A stretch of 64,000 bases of DNA from Streptacidiphilus sp. ASG 303 (GCF_020991365.1 NZ_JAJLRA010000006.1:62001-126000), one strand, 5' to 3'. Shown: positions 25,685-34,255, numbered from the stretch's first letter. The notes: generated by a model from the letters alone, not told the origin. Translations and numbers: made by a program.

Positions 25685-25722
25685 GCCCCGGGCGTCCCGC
25701 CGGAGGCGGCGGCGCCCGGGGC
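25685..25722. terminator. Bidirectional hairpin between convergent genes
   Basis: GCCCCGGGCG at 25685-25694 pairs with CGCCCGGGGC at 25713-25722, between the XRE gene and the methyltransferase gene. Confidence 0.6.
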
Positions 25723-25760
25723 GGGGACGCCGCCGCCCGCGCGGCGGGTCCGGGCGCCGG

Positions 25761-26570
25761 TCACGGCCTGCGGGCCACGCCCCCGAACTCGATCCACTCC
25801 CGGGTGAGCTGCTTCGGGCCGAGATCGGAGTCGGGCCGCCAGGTGGAGACCTCCACCAGGCCGGGCTCCAGGATCTCCAGCCCGTCGAAGAACCGCTCCA
25901 CCTCGTGGGCCTGCCGGACCCGCCCCCACCGGCCCCCGGTGGACCGGTCCATGAAGTCGGTGACGAAGTCGCGGGTGGCCCTGTCCTCGCTGACCAGCTG
26001 GCAGACGACCAGGAAGCTGCCCGGGGCGAGCCGCTCGGCCACCCGCCGCACCAGGCCCGCCGGGTCGCTCTCGTCCGGGATGCAGTGCATCACCGACACG
26101 AAGAGGGCGGCGACCGGCTGGGAGAGGTCGATCAGCCGCCGCGCCTCGGGGTGGCCGAGGATCCCGTCGGTGTCCCGCATGTCCGCCTGGATGACGGCGG
26201 TGTTCTCGTTCTCCTCCAGCAGGGCGCGCCCGTGGGCCAGCACGATCGGGTCGCTGTCCACGTACAGCACGCGGGACGACGGGTCGACGCGCTGGGCGAC
26301 CTGGTGGACGTTGTCCTGGGTGGGCAGGCCGGAGCCGTGGTCGACGAACTGCCGGATGCCGTACTCCTCCGCCAGCCGGCGCACCACCCGCTGCAGGAAC
26401 CGCCGGTTGTTGACGGCCAGCACCTTGGTGCTGGGCACCACCTTGAGCAGTTCCTCGGACGCCTCGCGGTCGACGGCGTAGTTGTCCTTGCCGCCGAGGT
26501 AGTAGTCGTACATCCGGGCCACGCTGGGGACGGAGACGTCGACTCCGACGGGGGGTGCTTCCCGGTCCAT
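25761..26570 (-). CDS. SAM-dependent methyltransferase (DUF574 family)
   Basis: The 269-residue protein carries the family hallmarks PSVARMYDYYLGGKDNYAVD at residues 15-34 and FVDHGSGLPTQDNVH-type SAM-binding sequence, followed by VLYVDSDPIVLAHGRALL. This group (PF04672) is greatly expanded in Streptomyces and its substrate is unknown. ATG 26570 follows GGAG. It converges on the XRE gene. Confidence 0.88.
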   Translation of the reverse strand: MDREAPPVGVDVSVPSVARMYDYYLGGKDNYAVDREASEELLKVVPSTKVLAVNNRRFLQRVVRRLAEEYGIRQFVDHGSGLPTQDNVHQVAQRVDPSSRVLYVDSDPIVLAHGRALLEENENTAVIQADMRDTDGILGHPEARRLIDLSQPVAALFVSVMHCIPDESDPAGLVRRVAERLAPGSFLVVCQLVSEDRATRDFVTDFMDRSTGGRWGRVRQAHEVERFFDGLEILEPGLVEVSTWRPDSDLGPKQLTREWIEFGGVARRP

Positions 26571-26729
26571 GCGCGCTCCTCGCAGTCTCTCCGGCGCCGC
26601 CGGTGCTGGGTGCTGACGATCCGCCACATGGTAGGCGGAGCCGCCGCACGGCGAGGACCGGTCGGACGGATCTCCCCGATCCGCACACAAGCCGGAACGC
26701 GGACCGGAGGGCGGGCCGGAAGACGGTCC

Positions 26730-26777
26730 GGGAAACAGGGCGGGAAACAGGGCGGGAAACGGGGCGGGAAACGGTCC
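26730..26777 (+). repeat. Four 12-bp tandem repeats GGGAAACAGGGC
   Basis: Copies one and two are identical. Copy three has one change and copy four two more. They stand alone in intergenic DNA. Confidence 0.9.
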
Positions 26778-27011
26778 GGACAGCGGGCCGCAGGACGGTC
26801 CGGGACCCGACCTCGGCCGGGCGGCGGGGGCGCACGCCCGGACCGCGGCGCCGGGACGGGACCCTCGGCCCGCCCGGCACCGCGGTCCGCCGGTGCGGCC
26901 GGCCGCGCTGCCGGGGCGGGCTGTGCGGGGCCCGGTCCAGGCTGCGGCCGACCGGAGGGGCCGCGCGGTCAGGGCGGACGCGCGACGGACTCCTCCTCGG
27001 TGCACGCCCAT

Positions 27012-27027
27012 AGTGGACTAGACCACT
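27012..27027 (+). promoter_or_regulatory. dre-like palindrome upstream of the sensor kinase
   Basis: AGTGGACTAGACCACT is a near-palindrome that differs from the DasR consensus ACTGGTCTAGACCACT at two positions, one in the central box. It lies 141 bp before the kinase start. Whether DasR binds it is unknown. Confidence 0.45.
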
Positions 27028-27167
27028 TGCGGCTGTCCAGGGGCCCCCGGGGAACAGGCCGGCAACACGCGGGGGACCGGCCGCGAACAGGCGGGGAGCC
27101 GGCCGGGGACCGCCCCGCGGACGGCTCCGGTGGGCACCCCTGCCGCACCGGCGGTTACGCTCGCAGC

Positions 27168-28697
27168 GTGCCCTCGCTCAACGAACTGGTCCGCCAGCAC
27201 ACCACCCTCACCGGCTCCGACGTGGAATGGCTCCACCTGCTGGTCTCGGAGTGGCAGCTCCTCTCCGACCTCTCCTTCGCCGACCTGGTGCTGTGGATCC
27301 CCACCCACGACGGCACCCGGTACGTCTCGGTCGCCCAGATGCGCCCGAACACCGGCCCCACCTCCCACCAGGACGACATGGTCGGCCACCTGGTGCCGCG
27401 CGGCCGCCGCCCGCTGCTGGACGCCGCCTACGACGAGGGCCGCATCGTGCGCGAGGGCGACCCGGAGTGGCGCGAGGAGGTGCCCGTCCGCGTCGAGTCC
27501 ATCCCGGTCCGCCGTGAGGGGCGCGTCCTCGGCGTGATCGCCCGCAACACCAACCTGCTCACCGTCCGCACCCCCAGCCGGCTGGAGCTCACCTACCTGC
27601 AGAGCGCCTCCGACCTGGCCCAGATGATCGCCGCCGGCACCTTCCCCTTCCCCGGCGAGCAGGTCGACATGGACGCCGCCCCCCGGGCCGGCGACGGACT
27701 GATCCGGCTCGACGCCGACGGCATCGTCACCTACGCCAGCCCCAACGCGCTCTCCGCCTACCACCGCCTCGGCCTCACCGCCGACCTGGTCGGCTGCCAC
27801 CTCGGCCGCACCACCGCCGAGCTGGTCCCGCCGTCCCGCGGCCCGGTCGACGAGGCCCTGGTGAAACTGGCCAGCGGCTGGGCCCCCCGCCAGACCGAGG
27901 TCGAGGCCAACGGCGGCGTCGTCCAGCTGCGCGCCATCCCGCTCAAGCCCAAGGGCGTCCACGTCGGCTCGCTGGTGCTGCTCCGGGACGTCACCGAACT
28001 CCGGCGCCGCGAGCGGGAACTGATGACCAAGGACGCCACCATCCGGGAGATCCACCACCGGGTGAAGAACAACCTGCAGACGGTGGCGGCGCTGCTGCGC
28101 CTGCAGTCCCGCCGGATGGACTCCGACCCGGCCCGGCTCGCGCTGGACGAGGCGGTGCGCCGGGTCGGCTCCATCGCCATCGTCCACGAGACGCTGTCGC
28201 AGACCCTGGACGAGCAGGTCGCCTTCGACGAGATCGCCGACCGGGTGCTGGCCATGGTGATGGAGCTCTCGCAGGACGGCCGGGTGGCCACCCGGCGCAC
28301 CGGCTCCTTCGGGATCCTCTCGGCCGAGGTGGCGACGCCGCTGGCCATGGTCCTCACCGAGCTGCTGCAGAACGCGCTGGAGCACGCCTTCGGCACCAGG
28401 GCCTCGGGCAGCCTGGAGGTCTCCGCGCTGCGGGGCCGGGCGCCGTCGGCCGGGCCCGCCGGGCCGGAGGCCGGCCCGGCCGCCCGGGCCGCGGGCGGCC
28501 GGCTGCAGGAGTACCTGCTGATCACCGTGCAGGACGACGGCCGGGGGATGCCCGAGGGGTTCGACCCGCAGAGCGGCGGCAACCTCGGGCTGCAGATCGT
28601 CCGCACGCTCGCCGCGGGCGAGCTGGGCGGCACCTTCGACATGGTCGCCGCCCCGGGCGGCGGCACGAGGGTGGTGCTGGAGATCCCCGTCGGGTGA
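27168..28697 (+). CDS. PdtaS-type sensor histidine kinase
   Basis: The 509-residue soluble kinase has an N-terminal GAF-like domain (residues about 1-150) and a PAS-like domain (about 170-280: LIRLDADGIVTYASPNALSAY). A HisKA_2 domain follows with EIHHRVKNNLQTVAALLRLQ, where the first His is the likely phosphorylation site, and an ATPase domain with LTELLQNALEHAFG and VQDDGRGMPEGF. The architecture matches PdtaS of mycobacteria, whose partner is an ANTAR response regulator encoded elsewhere. A Gly/Ala linker of about 25 residues interrupts the ATPase domain near residue 425. Confidence 0.9.
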   Translation: MPSLNELVRQHTTLTGSDVEWLHLLVSEWQLLSDLSFADLVLWIPTHDGTRYVSVAQMRPNTGPTSHQDDMVGHLVPRGRRPLLDAAYDEGRIVREGDPEWREEVPVRVESIPVRREGRVLGVIARNTNLLTVRTPSRLELTYLQSASDLAQMIAAGTFPFPGEQVDMDAAPRAGDGLIRLDADGIVTYASPNALSAYHRLGLTADLVGCHLGRTTAELVPPSRGPVDEALVKLASGWAPRQTEVEANGGVVQLRAIPLKPKGVHVGSLVLLRDVTELRRRERELMTKDATIREIHHRVKNNLQTVAALLRLQSRRMDSDPARLALDEAVRRVGSIAIVHETLSQTLDEQVAFDEIADRVLAMVMELSQDGRVATRRTGSFGILSAEVATPLAMVLTELLQNALEHAFGTRASGSLEVSALRGRAPSAGPAGPEAGPAARAAGGRLQEYLLITVQDDGRGMPEGFDPQSGGNLGLQIVRTLAAGELGGTFDMVAAPGGGTRVVLEIPVG

Positions 28698-29141
28698 GGC
28701 CCGCGGGCCGGGGCCCCGGCCGGTGCGCCCAGTGCCGTGTGCTGCGCCCGGCGCCCGGCGCCCGGCTCCCGGCTCCCGGGGCGCTGTGCGTCCCGTGTCC
28801 GGCGCGGCGCGGCGTGTCCCGCCCGGCCGCCGGCCCCCGGGCCCGGTCCCCGGACACGAAACGAGGCCCTGCCGACCGGGGGGGGATGGGTCGGCAGGGC
28901 CTCTCGTCCTGCTCCGGCCGTCGGGGGGAGTCGGCCGGAACAGGGGCTCCTGGTCCGCGGCGCTGCCGCGGAGTGCGGGCCTGGCCCGTTGGGCGCCGCA
29001 CGCGGCGGGCCCTCGTCAACGACGGTACCAAATGTCGCGACCGAACGGCGCCGCAGGGGTGCGGTGCGGTGGAAGGCGTCGGCCCCTCGGGGCCGTGCCT
29101 CTGATCAGGTGCTGATCACGTCCCCCCGGGTCGGGGGTGTC
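28698..29141. other. 444-bp gap between kinase and wblE with a long hairpin
   Basis: The gap separates two convergent genes. It begins with GCCCGGC-type repeats (28740-28790), continues with the 15-bp perfect hairpin described separately, and ends in an AT-richer stretch. No gene or other recognised site is present. Confidence 0.6.
28863..28903. terminator. Perfect 15-bp hairpin between sensor kinase and wblE
   Basis: GAGGCCCTGCCGACC at 28863-28877 is the exact complement of 28889-28903, with an 11-base loop of mostly G. It lies between convergent genes and would end transcription from both sides. Confidence 0.85.
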
Positions 29142-29393
29142 TCAGGCGGTGCGGGCGCGGTTGCGGGCGGCGCGGCGCTTCATGGCGCGACGCTCGTCCT
29201 CGCTCATGCCGCCCCACACGCCGGCGTCCTGACCGGTCTCCAGGGCCCACTGCAGGCACTGCTCCATGACCGGGCAGCGGCGGCACACGGCCTTGGCCTC
29301 CTCGATCTGCAGCAGCGCCGGACCGGTGTTACCGATCGGGAAGAACAGCTCGGGGTCCTCTTCCCGGCAGACAGCGCGGTGGCGCCAGTCCAT
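29142..29393 (-). CDS. wblE: WhiB-like iron-sulfur regulator WblE
   Basis: The 83-residue protein has the four iron-sulfur cysteines of WhiB proteins (Cys9, then CRRCPVMEQC with three cysteines) and the GVWGGMSEDER turn, followed by the basic tail MKRRAARNRARTA. It matches the WblE subgroup from memory (SCO5240), which is related to mycobacterial WhiB1. ATG 29393 follows AGGAGGAG. An inverted repeat TGTCGGC...GCCGACA sits in its leader. Confidence 0.94.
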   Translation of the reverse strand: MDWRHRAVCREEDPELFFPIGNTGPALLQIEEAKAVCRRCPVMEQCLQWALETGQDAGVWGGMSEDERRAMKRRAARNRARTA

Positions 29394-29733
29394 GGTGGTC
29401 CAACTCCTCCTGTCGGCAGACGGTGATCCGCCGACACCTGTGGTTGCTTGTGAATGTGAACGCTTTCACGAATCCCGAGACGGCCAAAGGGGTCGACAGA
29501 CACGTCGGCCCGTGAGGCTTGAGCTTTGGAGCAGGGGATTCGGGCGACTCCGGCGGATGTCCCGTTGCGGTCCGTCCCGATCGCCAAGTAGAGGTTCGCA
29601 AACCTGGGGCCCGGATACAACCCCCTTCGAGGAGGAATTTTTGATTCTTTGGTGTCGCCTCCATCACACCCTGTACTTCGATGGAGTGAAGGCGGGTTGC
29701 ACGTTCGACTGCAAGGCCGAACGGCCTACCTGA
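29394..29733 (-). promoter_or_regulatory. Long AT-richer leader and promoter region of wblE
   Basis: This 340-bp stretch is clearly less GC-rich than its surroundings. It contains TGTCGGC/GCCGACA (29411-29436, 12-base loop) 18 bp before the start codon, the near-palindrome GTGAACGCTTTCAC at 29456-29469, and CTCCATC...GATGGAG around 29660-29690. A 112-codon minus-strand frame across it lacks coding character. Long leaders with regulatory structure are plausible for wbl genes; the promoter position is not resolved. Confidence 0.55.
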
Positions 29734-30681
29734 TCACACAATCACACGCAGTGCCCGGCGAACACCTGTGAAACTCACGTCCGTCCGCTCTCCAAGGTGG
29801 TCCCCGTCCACCTGGAACGGCACCGGTTCCTGCGAAACCAAGGTGAAGTGCCGCAGATCGTGGTAGGAGACCACGTGCCGGCCCCGCGGGCCGGCGCCGT
29901 CCCCGCGCAGCAGGCCGCGCGCGGTCCGGACCGTGCCCGCCACCGTCATCCGGTCCAGTGCGAACAGATCGAGCCCGGTGTCGAACGACGCCCTCGGCGA
30001 CGGGTGCACCGGGCGGTTGCCCAGGAACGTCCAGGGCGAGGTGTTCGAGACTATGGAGAACACTAGCCCCGGGACGGGCTCCCCGCCGGGCACCCGCAGG
30101 GTGATCGGACCGGTCCTCCGCCGCTCACGCTCCGTGACGAAGTGCCGCAGCGCCTCGTTGACGTACAGGGCGTGGGTCGACCGGCGGCCCGCCCGGCGGC
30201 GTTCCTCCACCCGGCCCACCACGCCGGCGTCGAAACCCAGCCCCGCGCAGAAGGTGAACCAGCGGTCCGGCAGCCCCGGCGTCAACGCCTTGCCCAGGCC
30301 GATCACCCGCTCGCGGCCCGCCTCCAGCGCGTCCAGCAGCGCCCCGGTGGCCTCCACCGGGTCGTTGGGCAGGCCCAGGGTGCGGGCGAAGACGTTCGTG
30401 CTGCCGCCGGGCACCACGGCCAGGCGCGGCACCCGCTCCGAGGGGCCGTGGGCGAGGAGGCCGTTCACCACCTCGTTGACGGTGCCGTCGCCGCCGAGCG
30501 CGACGACCAGGTCCACCGCCCCGTCCGCGGCCGCCTGCTGCGCCAGCTCCCGGGCGTGGCCCCGGTGCGCGGTCGCCGCCACCTCCAGCTTGAGGTCGCT
30601 GGCGAGCGCGTGGGCCAGCACGTCCCTGGTCCGCGCACTGGTGGTGGTCGCCTTGGGGTTCACGACCAGGAGGGCACGCAT
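29734..30681 (-). CDS. Diacylglycerol-kinase-catalytic-domain lipid kinase
   Basis: The 315-residue protein has the DAGK catalytic motif LVVALGGDGTVNEVVNGLL and PRLAVVPGGSTNVFARTLGLP, followed by the second domain with GLGFDAGVVGRVEE. These proteins phosphorylate lipids such as diacylglycerol or sphingosine, or take part in lipid turnover; the substrate here is unknown. ATG 30681 is in a good position. It is divergent from the small membrane gene. Confidence 0.9.
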   Translation of the reverse strand: MRALLVVNPKATTTSARTRDVLAHALASDLKLEVAATAHRGHARELAQQAAADGAVDLVVALGGDGTVNEVVNGLLAHGPSERVPRLAVVPGGSTNVFARTLGLPNDPVEATGALLDALEAGRERVIGLGKALTPGLPDRWFTFCAGLGFDAGVVGRVEERRRAGRRSTHALYVNEALRHFVTERERRRTGPITLRVPGGEPVPGLVFSIVSNTSPWTFLGNRPVHPSPRASFDTGLDLFALDRMTVAGTVRTARGLLRGDGAGPRGRHVVSYHDLRHFTLVSQEPVPFQVDGDHLGERTDVSFTGVRRALRVIV

Positions 30682-30759
30682 GCCCCTCAGCGTACCTACC
30701 CGTCGGTACACGCCGGGCCGGTGTCCGGTATGCGGGCACCGGGCGGATACCCTGCAGAG

Positions 30760-31185
30760 GTGACGACCGACAGCCCGCGCGCGAAGAACGCACCCGCCGC
30801 GACCCGGCCCGCCCCGCTGGTCGCGGGGGCCGTGATCGCCCTCGTCCAGGGCGCCGCCCTGGCCGCCTGGGGCCTGTACGACATCGTCGCCGGGCTTGTC
30901 GGCGCCCCGCACAACCGCGGCCTCGCGGAGCTGGGCGGCGTGGTGATCCTGCTGCTGGGGCTGCTGCCCCTCCTCGCCGGGCGCGGCCTGCTGCGGCTCA
31001 GCCGCTGGGGCCGCACCCCGGCGCTGCTCACCGACTCCATCTGCCTGCCGGTCGCCTACTACATGTGGCAGAGCGGCGGCGTGATGGCCGTCCTGGCGGT
31101 GCTGGTCGCCCTGCTGGGGCTGGCGGGGATCGCCGCCCTGCTGCACCCGAGGGTGACCGCCGTCCTGGAGGCCCCGCGCGGCTGA
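30760..31185 (+). CDS. Small integral membrane protein
   Basis: The 141-residue protein has four hydrophobic segments (LVAGAVIALVQGAALAAWGL, ELGGVVILLLGLLPLLAG, a short LLTDSICLPVAYYMW, VMAVLAVLVALLGLAGIAALL) and little else. GTG 30760 follows CAGAGG. A putative -10 (GATACC) lies only about ten bases upstream, so the transcript may be nearly leaderless. No family is recognised. It ends just before a perfect bidirectional terminator. Confidence 0.75.
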   Translation: MTTDSPRAKNAPAATRPAPLVAGAVIALVQGAALAAWGLYDIVAGLVGAPHNRGLAELGGVVILLLGLLPLLAGRGLLRLSRWGRTPALLTDSICLPVAYYMWQSGGVMAVLAVLVALLGLAGIAALLHPRVTAVLEAPRG

Positions 31186-31213
31186 CCCGCCCGGCGCCCG
31201 CACACGGACGCCG

Positions 31214-31261
31214 ACGCGCCGGAGGGCCGCACCCGGTCACGGGTGCGGCCCTCCGGCGCGT
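31214..31261. terminator. Perfect 21-bp bidirectional terminator
   Basis: The arms at 31214-31234 and 31241-31261 are exactly complementary around a six-base loop GGTCAC. It lies between the convergent membrane-protein and sigH genes. Confidence 0.9.
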
Positions 31262-31268
31262 GCGGGGC

Positions 31269-32333
31269 CTACTCCTCCACCAGCAGCTTCTCGCGCAGCT
31301 GGGCGAGGGTGCGGGCGAGCAGCCGGGAGACGTGCATCTGCGAGATGCCCACCTCGGCCGCGATCTGCGACTGCGTCATGTTGCGGAAGAACCGCAGCAC
31401 CAGGATCTTCTGCTCGCGCGGCGGCAGCTGCGCCAGCAGCGGCTTGAGCGACTCCCGGTACTCCACGCCCTCCAGCGCGTCGTCCTCGGCGCCCAGGGTG
31501 TCCGCCACGGCCGGCGACTCGTCGTCGGTGTCCGGCACGTCCAGCGAGAGCGTGGAGTAGGCGTTGGCCGACTCCAGGCCCTCCAGCACGTCCTCCTCGG
31601 AGATGCCGAGGTGCTCCGCCAGCTCGTGCACCGTCGGGGAGCGGCCGTGCCGCTGGGAGAGCTCGCCGGTCGCCGTGGTCAGCGACAGCCGCAGCTCCTG
31701 CAGGCGGCGCGGCACCCGCACCGCCCAGCCCTTGTCGCGGAAGTGCCGCTTGATCTCGCCGACGATGGTCGGCGTCGCGTACGTGGAGAACTCCACGCCG
31801 CGCTCGTGGTCGAAGCGGTCGACCGACTTGATCAGGCCGATGGTCGCGACCTGGGTCAGGTCGTCCAGCGGCTCCCCGCGGTTGCGGAACCGCCGGGCCA
31901 GGTGCTCCACCAGCGGGATGTGCATCCGCACCAGCTGGTTGCGGAGCTCGACCCGCTCCGGCGAGCCCTCGGGCAGCGCCGCCAGCCGGGCGAAGAGGGC
32001 CTTGGCCGCCGCCCGGTCGGGGGCGTGCGGGGTGGACGCGTGCAGCAGCTCGGCCTCCACCGGCTCCGGCACGTCCACCGCGTCCGGCACCGGCCCTGCC
32101 GTCGGCCCGGGTGCCGGTGCCGGTGCCGGCGTCGGTGCCGGCGTCGGTTCGGACGGGTGCGGCTCGCTCATGCGGGAGGCGTCCTTCGGGTGCGCGGCGT
32201 CATGGTCGGTGCCCGCCGGCCGGTCGGCGCCGCGCACGGCGGCGGCCGGCTCCGGCGTCCCCGCCTGGGCGGGCACGGTGGGGGCGCGGTCGACACCGGG
32301 CCCCGCACCGCCTGTGCGGTCCAGATCACTCAC
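31269..32333 (-). CDS. sigH: SigB/SigF-group sigma factor SigH
   Basis: The 354-residue sigma factor has region 2 (HARRFRNR-like ARRFRNRGEPLDDLTQVATI, then FDHERGVEFSTYATPTIVGE), region 3 and region 4 (LPPREQKILVLRFFRNMTQS, QIAAEVGISQMHVSRLLART). About 120 residues of Pro/Ala-rich sequence precede region 1.2. S. coelicolor SigH likewise has long N-terminal forms that are processed. GTG 32333 gives the long form, and an in-frame ATG at 32171 would give a form 54 residues shorter. It lies downstream of its anti-sigma gene and is thought to act in osmotic stress and development. Confidence 0.92.
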   Translation of the reverse strand: MSDLDRTGGAGPGVDRAPTVPAQAGTPEPAAAVRGADRPAGTDHDAAHPKDASRMSEPHPSEPTPAPTPAPAPAPGPTAGPVPDAVDVPEPVEAELLHASTPHAPDRAAAKALFARLAALPEGSPERVELRNQLVRMHIPLVEHLARRFRNRGEPLDDLTQVATIGLIKSVDRFDHERGVEFSTYATPTIVGEIKRHFRDKGWAVRVPRRLQELRLSLTTATGELSQRHGRSPTVHELAEHLGISEEDVLEGLESANAYSTLSLDVPDTDDESPAVADTLGAEDDALEGVEYRESLKPLLAQLPPREQKILVLRFFRNMTQSQIAAEVGISQMHVSRLLARTLAQLREKLLVEE

Positions 32334-32495
32334 GGCGATCCCCCGTTCCGTTCCGGGAGCACCGGTGCCGCAGCCGCGGCGCCGGGGTCAACAGTTGGTT
32401 GTACCGCCGCGGCGCCCCGGACGGGCCGGGACACGCGGCTGAGGGAGGTCCGCGCCGCACGCGCGGCGGCGGGGCCGCCGCGCGTGCGGGCCGCC

Positions 32496-32909
32496 TCACG
32501 GCTGACCGGGGCCGGCACCGCGCTTCTTGTGCAGGCTGATGCTCACGGTCCGGTCCTCGGCGACGGTCGACTCGACCTCGCCGGCCAGTGCGGAGAGCAC
32601 CGTCCAGGCGAAGGTGTCGCGCTCCGGCGCACGGCCGTCGGTCGTGGGTGCGGAGACCGTCACCCGCAGCGAGTCGCCGACCAGGCGGAACTCGCAGGCC
32701 AGCACCGAGCCGGGCACCGCCTGCTGGAGCAGGATGGCGCACGCCTCGTCGACCGCGATCCGCAGGTCCTCGATCTCGTCCAGGGTGAAGTCCAGACGGG
32801 CCGCGAGGCCGGCGGTCGCCGTCCGCAGAACCGAGAGGTACGCCCCTGCCGCGGGCAGGCGGACTTCCACGAAGTCCTTCGCCCCGGGCTCGCCGTCGAT
32901 CTGGGACAC
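32496..32909 (-). CDS. prsH: RsbW-type anti-sigma factor, probably SigH antagonist PrsH
   Basis: The 137-residue protein has the GHKL ATPase fold: LDFTLDEIEDLRIAVDEACA (N box with Glu) and a reduced G box region. GTG 32909 has an excellent AGGAGGTGAG upstream. From memory, prsH (ushX) lies directly before sigH in S. coelicolor and holds SigH inactive. The position 163 bp upstream of sigH, on the same strand, fits. No separate anti-anti-sigma gene is visible in the window. Confidence 0.85.
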   Translation of the reverse strand: MSQIDGEPGAKDFVEVRLPAAGAYLSVLRTATAGLAARLDFTLDEIEDLRIAVDEACAILLQQAVPGSVLACEFRLVGDSLRVTVSAPTTDGRAPERDTFAWTVLSALAGEVESTVAEDRTVSISLHKKRGAGPGQP

Positions 32910-33211
32910 CCTCACCTCCTGGGTGACGCGCCGTGCAGCCGGCCCCTGCGGGCCGCGGCCTCGGCTGCTTGCCTTGGAACTGCTTCCGCCCCGGGGGCGG
33001 GGCGGGATGCGCGGCACCCCGGTCCCGTCCTGTGCGGACGGCCCGGACAACGCGCCTCGCCTGCGACGCTACCGCGATCCGTGGCCCGGTGTCGCCGCCC
33101 CCGCGGGCCGTCACGTGAACGGGCGACTGCGCGGGCCACTCATGGTAGGCCCTCGGGCACTCCCCGTGGCAGTGCCCGTCGCCGCCGGCGGCGGTCCGGG
33201 TCCGCCGGCAG
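32910..33211 (-). promoter_or_regulatory. Leader/promoter region of prsH-sigH
   Basis: The 302 bp before prsH have no gene on either strand. A very short ATG frame around 33140 on the minus strand is the only reading of note. No clear SigB-type promoter (GTTT with GGGTAT) could be fixed by eye. Confidence 0.4.
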
Positions 33212-33281
33212 GGGTCCTGACCCGCCGTCGGGGGCCGGGGGCGCGCACGCCGGGGCCGGGGACCCCCGCGGGTCAGGACCC
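33212..33281 (-). terminator. Hairpin at the end of the second GNAT gene
   Basis: GGGTCCTGACCCGC at 33212-33225 pairs perfectly with 33268-33281. The right arm includes the stop codon of the GNAT gene. The loop of about 42 bases contains GGGGG and CCCCC that extend the structure. Confidence 0.65.
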
Positions 33282-33758
33282 GGCGGCGAGGCGGGCCAGC
33301 GGCTCGCCGGTGAGCCGGAAGACCGTCCACTCGTCCATCGCCTCGGCGCCGAGGGACCGGTAGAAGCCGATGGACGGCTTGTTCCAGTCCAGCACCCACC
33401 ACTCCAGGCGCGCGTAGCCGCGCTCGGTGCAGATCCGGGCCAGCTCGCGCAGCAGCGCCTTGCCGTGGCCGCCGCCGCGGGCGTGCGGGCGGACGTACAG
33501 GTCCTCCAGGTACACCCCGTGGGTGCCGCGCCAGGTGGAGAAGTTCCGGAACCACAGCGCGAAGCCGACCGGCTCGCCCCCGGGGTCCTCCCCCTCGACG
33601 GCGACGTGGGCGAAGACGGCGGGCTGCGGCCCGAAGAGCGCCTCGCGCAGCTGCTCCTCGGTGGCCACCGCCTCGTGCAGGGCCTTCTCGTACTCCGCGA
33701 GCTCGCGGATCATGGCATGGATCGCGGGGACGTCTTCGACGGAAGCGGGACGGATCAT
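33273..33758 (-). CDS. GNAT-family N-acetyltransferase
   Basis: The 161-residue protein is a GNAT enzyme of the diamine N-acetyltransferase kind. Motifs are YLEDLYVRPHARGGGHGKAL (acetyl-CoA binding), then YARLEWWVLDWNKPSIGFYRSLGA, which is the W/D-N-x-x-x-x-F-Y signature. The substrate may be a polyamine or other amine. ATG 33758 is a clear start. Confidence 0.88.
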   Translation of the reverse strand: MIRPASVEDVPAIHAMIRELAEYEKALHEAVATEEQLREALFGPQPAVFAHVAVEGEDPGGEPVGFALWFRNFSTWRGTHGVYLEDLYVRPHARGGGHGKALLRELARICTERGYARLEWWVLDWNKPSIGFYRSLGAEAMDEWTVFRLTGEPLARLAAGS

Positions 33759-33814
33759 GCCGCGAGGGTACCGGCCGGCGGCCGGCGGGCCCGCGGGCCC
33801 GGTGCGGCCCGCCC

Positions 33815-34183
33815 TCACACGATGCGGCGGTCCACGTAGCACCAGCGCCACGACTCGCCCGGCTCGTGGGACCGCATCACCGCGTGCCCCGTGGCGAGGA
33901 AGTGGGCGGTGGCGTGCCGGGACGGGGAGGAGTCGCAGCAGGAGACGAGCCCGCACACCAGGCACTTGCGCAGCTGCACCGGGTGCTGCCCGGCCTCGTC
34001 GCAGCCGCGGCAGCCCTCCCCGGACGCGGGGGGCTCGGGATCCGGCAGGTGCGCGGTGTGGGCGCAGCCCGGCGCCGCGGACGCACCCGCCGGGACGCCG
34101 GAGCCGGCCGCGGGCTGATCCGCGCGCCGTGCGTCCTCCGCCGCCCCGCCGTGCTTGCGTGTGCTGCGGTACCTATCGAACAA
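33815..34183 (-). CDS. UBP-type zinc finger protein
   Basis: The C-terminal 85 residues form a UBP/BUZ zinc finger: CRGCDEAGQ, LRKCLVCGLVSCCDSS and HATAHFLATGHAVMRSH, ending in WRWCYVD. All expected Cys and His ligands are present. Such fingers bind C-terminal tails or act as small partners in bacteria, and function is unknown. TTG 34183 is the best start, with AGGGGG upstream. It is divergent from the antiporter gene (73-bp gap). Confidence 0.8.
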   Translation of the reverse strand: MFDRYRSTRKHGGAAEDARRADQPAAGSGVPAGASAAPGCAHTAHLPDPEPPASGEGCRGCDEAGQHPVQLRKCLVCGLVSCCDSSPSRHATAHFLATGHAVMRSHEPGESWRWCYVDRRIV

Positions 34184-34255
34184 CGGTCCCCCTCGGAGCC
34201 CTCGACCTGCGGACCGGCGCGGCCATGACCCGACGACGACCAAGGACCGGCGACC

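Larger units (their letters stand above)
26571..27167. other. 597-bp gap with repeats and a dre-like palindrome
   Basis: No convincing gene is seen. It holds 12-bp tandem repeats near 26730, several looser copies of GGGCCGGA/GGTCCGG and, at 27012-27027, a 16-bp palindrome close to the DasR operator. A further run of GCGGGGACC-like repeats lies at 27060-27120, just before the sensor kinase. Confidence 0.6.

Noticed and set aside
26132-26686. Minus-strand frame overlapping the methyltransferase start
   Set aside because: It is a shifted copy of the DUF574 gene with Thr/Arg/Pro bias.
29329-29667. 112-codon frame in the wblE leader
   Set aside because: No coding bias, overlaps wblE in another frame, and no similarity is recognised.
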